In this document: positions 57,720 through 64,000 of the stretch, piece by piece
Numbering within the stretch: position 1 is the stretch's first letter
Layout: every line of letters begins with the position of its first letter
DNA from: Homarus americanus
Taxonomy: Eukaryota > Arthropoda > Malacostraca > Decapoda > Nephropidae
Reading direction: 5' to 3'
NCBI RefSeq assembly: GCF_018991925.1
Contig: NW_024756914.1
Span: 3,984,848-4,048,847, forward strand
DNA: 64,000 nucleotides
Notes under the pieces: model-generated
Database searches by the model: none
What the model was told of the DNA's origin: nothing
The model's input: only the letters and a program-made list of their open reading frames with translations
Position numbers and translations under genes: made by a program

Positions 57720-57808
57720 AAGAAGAAAGGGAGATAGAACAAGAGAGAGAAAGAATAAGAGAGAGAGAGAACAAGAGAGAGAGAGAGAGAGAGGAGGAGA
57801 GAGAGAGG
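57665..57808. repeat. (GA)n microsatellite, perfect then degenerate
   Basis: Perfect GA run to 57716, followed by GA-rich degenerate sequence. Confidence 0.96.
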
Positions 57809-58203
57809 ACAAACACATCTGTCTACAAAGCAATAATGTTTGAGTTAACACAAATTGGAGTTTCAGACACAGACACTAACTCCCCTGTTTATTCAAGAAT
57901 CAGCATTTTACCTCTCAGGTAAAGGGGGAGGGGAGAGGTAAGTGTGTTGGGGGGGTAAGGGGGAGGATAAGGTTTGTATAAGAATCAGGTGTGTGGGGTG
58001 AGTATGAAGTTGGGTGGTGAGGTTTGTGTGTGGGGGTCAGGTTTGTGGAGGGGTCAGGTGTGTGCTTGAATGTGTGTGTGGGGGGGGGGGTTAGTGCTTG
58101 TATGTATGAGTGTGTTTGTTTTGGGATGAGAAGATGAGTGGGTAGGAAAAGGAGTTTGTATGTGTGTGTTTACATATCGACCACGAGACTAGTGTTTCTC
58201 TCC
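57809..58203. other. Intergenic DNA
   Basis: GGTGTGTGGGG-rich DNA 57905-58120. No gene seen. Confidence 0.55.
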
Positions 58204-58300
58204 ACACCGCCTCATCTTCCTCACACCGCCTCATCTTTCTCACACTGCCTGATCTTCCTCACACCGCCTCATCTTCCTCACACCGCCTCATCTTCCTCAC
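58204..58300. repeat. 19-bp minisatellite (CTCATCTTCCTCACACCGC)
   Basis: Five units of 19 bp. Confidence 0.93.
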
Positions 58301-58429
58301 ACATGCTCCTGGGTCAACATCTTGTCTCTTTCTTAAGGTTGAATGAAGTCGAAGGTTGAGTATCAGCGAGGAAGATTGCCGCTCTACCCCTCAGAAAATA
58401 AATCGACCTCCAAAAAAAATTCTACCTCC

Positions 58430-58550
58430 AGAGTCAGGTCACAGTTTTAGGTCGCAGTTTCAAGTCACGTAGTCCACAGTTTCAGGTCACACAGTCAAGC
58501 CATAGTTTCAGGTCACAGGTCAGGTCACACAGTCAGGTCACAGGGGATTA
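58430..58550 (+). promoter_or_regulatory. Array of AGGTCA half-sites
   Basis: Degenerate 15-30 bp units in which AGGTCACA recurs about six times (GTTTCAGGTCAC, CAGTCAGGTCAC). It ends with adjacent AGGTCA copies spaced by one to eight bases. Regulatory role is inferred from the motif. Confidence 0.3.
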
Positions 58551-58689
58551 ACTTTTCCTCCTCAAATATGGGATTAGATTCGAGTGTTCACCTTGATGAC
58601 TTTTCTCAGACGAATTAAGACGAGTTACTCAGGAGGCCAAGCTGAAGACGACTCTCGTAATCAGCTAAATTTATACATTATGTAAATCA

Positions 58690-58930
58690 TTTCTTAGCTT
58701 TAGAGAACTCAGCAAAAAATCTTTCTTGTCTATATCCTTCATAGTTTTAGAGGACTCATTTAAAATCCTTCATAGCTTTGGAGGAATCAGCTAAAATCCT
58801 TCATTCATATCCTTCATAGTTTTGGAGGAATCAGCTAAAATCCTTCATCCGTATCCTTCATAGCTTTACAGAACTCAACTAAAATCCTTCACAGCTTTAC
58901 AAGATTAAGCTAAAAATATCCCTCAACATG
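58690..58930. repeat. 30-35-bp array (ATCCTTCATAGCTTTGGAGG)
   Basis: Five to six units with CAGCTAAAATCCTTCAT and TAGCTTT(A/G)GAGGA. Confidence 0.85.
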
Positions 58931-59145
58931 TCCACAGCTTGACGTAACTGAGCTAAAGAAATCCGTCTGTATGTTGTTGTCCACGGAAGAATCACTGACA
59001 CGAGAGAGAGATAAATGAATGTGAAGGGAAAAATGATGATAAAGCTAATTAGACTTGGCATAAATGAGAGAAGAGAGATTACAAGAATAAACCCAGACTT
59101 AGAGATAAATTTTTAATAATATTCGTATGTGTGTGTGTGTGTGTG

Positions 59146-59510
59146 TCTGACCTCTCATTGACCTCCCGTAACCTCCATCTCGATCTCTTCAGTTCTTTGT
59201 ATATTCTGATTCCAATGACCTCTCTTTTTCTTTGACCTTTTGACCTCTAACTCTCCTTAATTACCTCTAAATATTTTTTCCGACTTCATCTGACCTCTTT
59301 AACTCACTCTAATGACCTATAACTCTCCCTAATTACCTCTCTCAATATTTTTATTTGACCTCGTGTGACCTTGTTAACTCCCCCTAATGACCTCTCGAAA
59401 TCTTTCTCCGACCTGTGACCTCTATCTTTTTTTTTCTGACCTCCTGTGACCTCCCTAATGACCTGTCTAAATCGTTTTCTGACCTCCTTTGACCTCTCTT
59501 GCCCCATCTG
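59146..59510. repeat. TGACCTC degenerate array
   Basis: About 20 TGACCT/CGACCT hexamers (AGGTCA on the minus strand) in 365 bp, embedded in diverged units such as CTGACCTCCTGTGACCTCCC and TAATGACCT. The minus-strand Arg/Glu/Lys/Ser frame (59304-59672) is a by-product. Confidence 0.85.
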
Positions 59511-59832
59511 TAATCCGGTAGCAGAGGGAGAGCAGTAAGCTGGTTTAATCCTCTTTGGTTCATCTCTATAACAGCCTCGTCTGTCGGCCTCCTCCCCTCC
59601 CCCCCCACTCCTCACCCTCCCCACCAGAAGAGGAAGCTGAAGGGGATGTGGCGCTCTTGAATCCCTCACCAACTCCCCAGATAATGGTTGGGGAATTGAC
59701 TGTGTCCCTCAGAGAAAGTAGGGGGGAGGGGAGGGAGGGATTAAGAGAACGAAGCGAGATGTCAACTCCTCACCCCAACCTCCTCACCCCCAACCCCCCA
59801 TCACCCCCAGAGAAGCGAGGAATTAATGCCAG

Positions 59833-59873
<41 letters not shown>

Positions 59874-60775
59874 CGACCGACCGACCAACCATACGACCTG
59901 AGTCCTCCAGTCAAAAGCATTTCTGTCTCTGCACGACTTGTAACCTGGAATTATGTGGTCGTGGCCTTTGTATCCCTCCTCGTCCTCCTCCATCTAGACA
60001 CAATCACTGACCACCATCACTCACCAGGAACCATCCACGTGTGTGTGTGTGTGTGTGTGTGTTCCTGATGCAGTAGTGGGCGTTCCGTTCAGCCTCCTCA
60101 CCATATATTACTACGTCGATCTTCACAAAACCCAAACTCGTGGTCGACAAACATTCCCTGGAGACTCATATGATTTCCCATTGATGTTTGTTGACGAAGA
60201 ACCATATTTGTTTATCCAGATTGACATATATTATTCAGTCCCTCGTTTCCATTGACGTAGAGTATGGTCGATTATTGGAATTATAATCTTTGTAGTAAGG
60301 TGGTGGTCGATGTGGCGTGTGTGGTCATGTGACAACTGCATTTTCAAAATCCTCGTGAGTTTAGAGAAGCATCGTTCAGTTCATGCTACACTAAGCCATT
60401 ACCACTGTACGTTCTTGTGTGTGTGTGTGTGTGTGTAGGTCGGGTCTTTGATAGTAAGTCACAGCTGTCTTGGGCCTTATGCCTCGTCCACAATCCAGGA
60501 AATAGAGACAAATATTGGCATTGTTATTATCTCACCCACAGTGGTGTAGACACGTCTCAAAGTTAAGCCATCAGCTAGAGCGGCGCCTGTGAAAACTGTG
60601 CTAACAACAACGTTATTATTGGCGAGAAATACAGAGAGAGGAACTACCTAACACACACACACACACACACACACACTCCTCCATTGCTGTATAAAAAAAA
60701 ATAATAGTATTGTTACAGAAATTATGAAGTTGAGGCAATTAATTCTACCACTATATATCCTTTTAATTTCTTACA
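59511..60775. other. Intergenic DNA
   Basis: GA run 59835-59859 followed by CAGA/CCGA units. TG runs 60039-60062 and 60416-60437. CA run 60652-60676. Frames 59555-60255 have no recognised family. Confidence 0.45.
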
Positions 60776-60779
60776 CTCG

Positions 60780-60820
60780 GTATATATATATATAAACAGT
60801 AGAGCAAGATATCTCAGATC
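60780..60820 (+). promoter_or_regulatory. Possible TATA/initiator core promoter
   Basis: TATATATATATATAAA ends at 60796 and a TCAGAT initiator-like sequence lies at 60814-60819, 25 bases after the start of the last TATAAA. Spacing fits an arthropod core promoter. No clear first exon follows, and TA-rich repeats are common here. Confidence 0.22.
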
Positions 60821-61059
60821 GGTATTGACGGTAGCCACTGATACAACCACACCAGTAAGAGGATCACACCGCCTCACTTAAGCTCACCAGTACTAGGGTG
60901 TTGGACCTCACAGAATCAGCGGCTTGAGGCGATACACCATCCTCCCACATCAAAGAGAGGGAGTGAAGACGTTAACCTGAATAGCTTAGGGGAGCTTTAC
61001 CTCTGCTGTTGGGCCTTTGAGTGGCAGAACCTGTGACATCGCTCGACACCTCCACCATC

Positions 61060-61220
61060 AGGGTCTTCACACCTCCACCACCATCAGGGTCTTCACACCT
61101 CCTCCACCACCAGGGTCTTCACACCTCCACCACCATCAGGGTCTTCACACCTCCTCCTCCACCAGGGTCTTCACACCTCCACCACCACCAGGGTCTTCAC
61201 ACCTCCACCACCACCAGGGT
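61060..61220. repeat. 26-bp minisatellite (GGGTCTTCACACCTCCACCA)
   Basis: Six units of 26 bp. Frames across it change with each unit. Confidence 0.94.
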
Positions 61221-61225
61221 CTCGA

Positions 61226-61920
61226 CACCTGACCCAACGCTTACACACATGTCTTCTACCTGAGTATGTGAGGAGACTTGTAAATACCTCACTTAAACCA
61301 CAACACCAAGACAGCGACCAAAACAGCAACAATATTTACCCTGAGACTCTACCTGGTTGAAGTTCTCTCAGTTACGCAGAAAGAAAGAATTTATAAGACT
61401 TTCTGAGGTTCTAAATTCTTTGGTTGTACCCCCCCCCATTCCCCCCTTTAAGGACCGTTATGTTTTATGTGACCTGGAACACCACTGACTAACCTGAGTT
61501 ACCTTTCTGTACCCTCACCTGGCTCTTGTGAGGATCAAGACGAGGAACACCTTAATTTGAGTTTTATGAAGAATTTTGTGTTTTTAAGTTTTACGGCGTT
61601 AATGTAAGGATGAATGTGATGTGAATTGTTGTTTATGGATCTCTCTCTCTCTCTAATCTATCGATTTATTCTCTATTTAATCTGGTTCTCCATCTATTAT
61701 CAAGACAAAGCAGCGAGGCTAGTCCAACACACACCGCAATGAAGACTAAATCACATTATCCTCCTTCTCCCCTGTTCTTCCCCTTCCTCCTGCTCCTCGG
61801 TTGTTCCTCTTCCTTCCGCGTTCTTCTTGAATAGTTTATTACAGGTGTTTGGTGATTAGAACAGGTGTTAGTGATTATTTATTTGGTAAATTTGTTCCGG
61901 TCACTTACTGAAGGGTGCCA
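61226..61920. other. Intergenic DNA
   Basis: Unique-looking, with a short CT run at 61639-61655. No gene recognised. Confidence 0.45.
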
Positions 61921-61923
61921 CGA

Positions 61924-62101
61924 AGGTCACGCCAGGTCACGTTGGGTCACGTTGGGTTCAGATGTATGTACCCGTTTCCGCCGAGACCCTGACGCCACTC
62001 AGCCAATTAGGGCGCTGGGAGGTGATAACGTCATGGTTTCAAGGCAGACGATCAACCAATTAAATCCTTCCTAGTGAGTACATTTAGGTCAGTGCACCAA
62101 T
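61924..62101 (+). promoter_or_regulatory. DR4-type half-site array followed by three CCAAT boxes
   Basis: AGGTCA at 61924 and 61934, GGGTCA at 61944, and GGGTTCA at 61954 share a 10-bp period (four-base spacers CGCC, CGTT, CGTT). This is the DR4 arrangement used by RXR-type heterodimers, including EcR/USP types. CCAAT boxes follow at 62003-62007, 62056-62060 and 62097-62101. No gene start is visible downstream, so this is a candidate enhancer or promoter only. Confidence 0.4.
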
Positions 62102-62109
62102 CAGATCGT

Positions 62110-64000
62110 TTATCCTCGATTTAATGATAGAAATTAACTAATCAATCACCTGTGGCTAAACGACAAACACACGAGAAGGAATGGAAATATTTGAGTTTAT
62201 TTCTAATTATTTACCCAGGTGTGGTGTTATTTCCGTGTTAAAAGTCATACTGTTAATTACAAGGAGTCTCATGTTTTGTTCACTTTAGGAGTCTTAGTTG
62301 GTCGGTGATGAAATTTGTGGTGTGAGGCTTTCTGTCCACTGCTTTTCAACACCAAACTTTTGTTTTTGAGTGAATTGGAGCCGAGTGAGAGAAGCCTGAT
62401 CAGGAAAAACATCCAAATTTACTTCACAACTCCAGCTAATTGGGGAAAATGTAAAGTCATAAGGAGTGAAAAAAAATAATTGAATCATAACTTTCCCTTT
62501 TTTTCGAAAATAGTTTATGTACTTAAAAAAAAATATTGGAACCACCAGCTGATTAGTTTAATGAATCTAAAATCAAATTAATATTCCTTATATATTCTAA
62601 AATAAATTGTATGTTTGTTTATCAGTTTTAGTTGAGAATTTATTTTATTCTTATCGTTTAATATCATTTTTTTATTCATTTTTTTTTCAATTATTATGTA
62701 ACAATATCAAGTTATTACGTTCTTTACCTGTACACACTCGGTCACCGCTCACCTGTGCATTGTTTATGACTCAGAAGATGTCTGTGGCTGATGGGTCACT
62801 TGTCTGTTTTGAGAAATTAAAGAGTTATGCCATTGTTTCTCTGTAAGGCTTCGTGTACAGGTAGTTAGTGAGGTGAACAAAGACTTGAGACAGAATGAGT
62901 GAAGGTTCTGAGTGTGTGTCAGTCGAGTGTGTCCCAGTTCCATAAACTTTTGAGTCTCTTGCTTTTCAGTTTGTGTATAAATCTTTTTTTTTTCATCTTA
63001 GTCTTACAATACATTCCTAAACACTGAAGGTAATTTTTATATATATATATAGTCACTCACAAAAACTATCTATACAAAATTGTGTTGAAAAAATATGACA
63101 CAACGGACGAAGGATTTTGACAACCCTACCGAGACAACAGGAGTCACAGTGTTCATTCTGGAGTTCATCGATCACCCAGAGTACAGGTAGTTTTTTGGGT
63201 GACTGTACTGGTATATGGGAACAATGCTTTAAGTAATAAGTGAGTTAACAAGTAATAACTTTTTGTAGCATATTTATTTTATCTTAATTATATACAAGAT
63301 GATATATTTAGTTCGGGTGACAGGAGTAAATTGCCAGTGGACAGTACCATTGACAGTACCAGTGGACAGTATCAGCAAATGGGAAGACCAGACTACTGTT
63401 TTGGACAGTAATAACGGACAGTATCCCATATAGACAGCACCAACCGGCAGTAACCCAGTCTTAAGATGCTGTACAATAGGTCTCCCTCCGGTCAAATTTT
63501 CCCAGGTGAGATTGGGTCTAACCAGGTGAGGGTGACCCAATCTAAGTTTTGCCTAACGCAGATAAAGTTCTCCTATAACTTTGAACTAATTCCTTACTCA
63601 TTCATATAAAGTTTGGACCAGTGGATGAAAGACGAAATTAACTTCCCATGTACACACAGGTGGTAAACAAATATTAGCGTACAGTCATGTGAACCATACC
63701 TGACGTACACCTATTCCCACGTACATGATATAATGAAAGGACACAATGTATAATGTAATAGAGTTTTAGAGTTATTTAAAGGTGTTGGTAAGGTTGTTTA
63801 TATAATGATATCTGTTTGTAGGGTTGATTGGCGTTTTGTTTTAATATCTAGAATACAGGTTAATTAGTTGAATGATTTAGGGTGCACCTGGAGTTAATGG
63901 ATGGGGTTTTTTTTGATGTTCCTGTGGGTGTTGTTATTGTTGTCGCCACCTCTTCACTGTCCTCCTCTCCCTTCTCTATCATTCTTCTCCCTCATCCACC
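62110..64000. other. Intergenic DNA, no gene seen
   Basis: AT-rich unique sequence with a GGACAGTACC(A/G)-type short array at 63327-63440. Open frames (62294-62545 minus, 62607-62846 plus, 63274-63540 minus) lack recognisable domains. Confidence 0.5.

Overview
This window looks like non-coding-rich nuclear DNA of an arthropod, most probably a decapod crustacean. Four things point there. Interspersed GGTTA/TAACC pentamers match the arthropod TTAGG telomere motif. Simple-sequence and minisatellite DNA is extremely dense on every scale from CA/GA runs to kilobase arrays. A tRNA-derived SINE has a body of the kind I associate with decapods (recall, not a search). An animal Helitron fragment is present. 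The species cannot be named from sequence alone. There is no bacterial-style gene organisation, and most long open frames are translations of repeats.

Layout. 1-9 kb: intergenic DNA, a GGGTCA 18-bp array, a 600-bp G-rich minisatellite, one candidate minus-strand exon with a perfect GTAAGT donor (about 3.2-3.4 kb) and a 249-bp CA run. 9.0-9.4 kb: a complete SINE with a 13-bp target-site duplication. 9.4-29 kb: minisatellites, dinucleotide runs and pyrimidine-then-purine blocks. 29.8 kb: a second candidate minus-strand exon. 30-46 kb: more arrays, a 100-base assembly gap beside a 35-base G run (37.1 kb), a 1.2-kb GATGATGGT array (39.9-41.1 kb), a small pogo/Tigger-like MITE (43.8 kb) and a 31-bp satellite (45.1-45.6 kb). 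46.0-48.5 kb: a 2.5-kb CA/CAT/CAA array.

48.68-51.70 kb holds the one convincing gene: a plus-strand gene, mostly without visible introns, encoding a hydrophobic segment, about 85 copies of a 7-residue Ser/Lys/Gln/Pro/Gly repeat, and a C-terminal protein-kinase fold that has lost the catalytic Asp and the DFG Asp. A poly(A) signal follows about 105 bases after the stop. Its repeat region has many one-base homopolymer differences that break the frame. Immediately downstream and convergent is the N-terminal part of a Helitron replicase/helicase with two in-frame amber stops, followed by an older SINE remnant.

53-64 kb returns to repeats. Several short arrays there and elsewhere are perfect nuclear-receptor-type direct repeats of AGGTCA/GGGTCA (1.6, 6.7, 21.0, 58.4-59.5 and 61.9 kb), an unexplained pattern worth testing. 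No operon-like cooperation exists between genes. The relevant interplay is between repeats, mobile elements and the fast-evolving pseudokinase locus.
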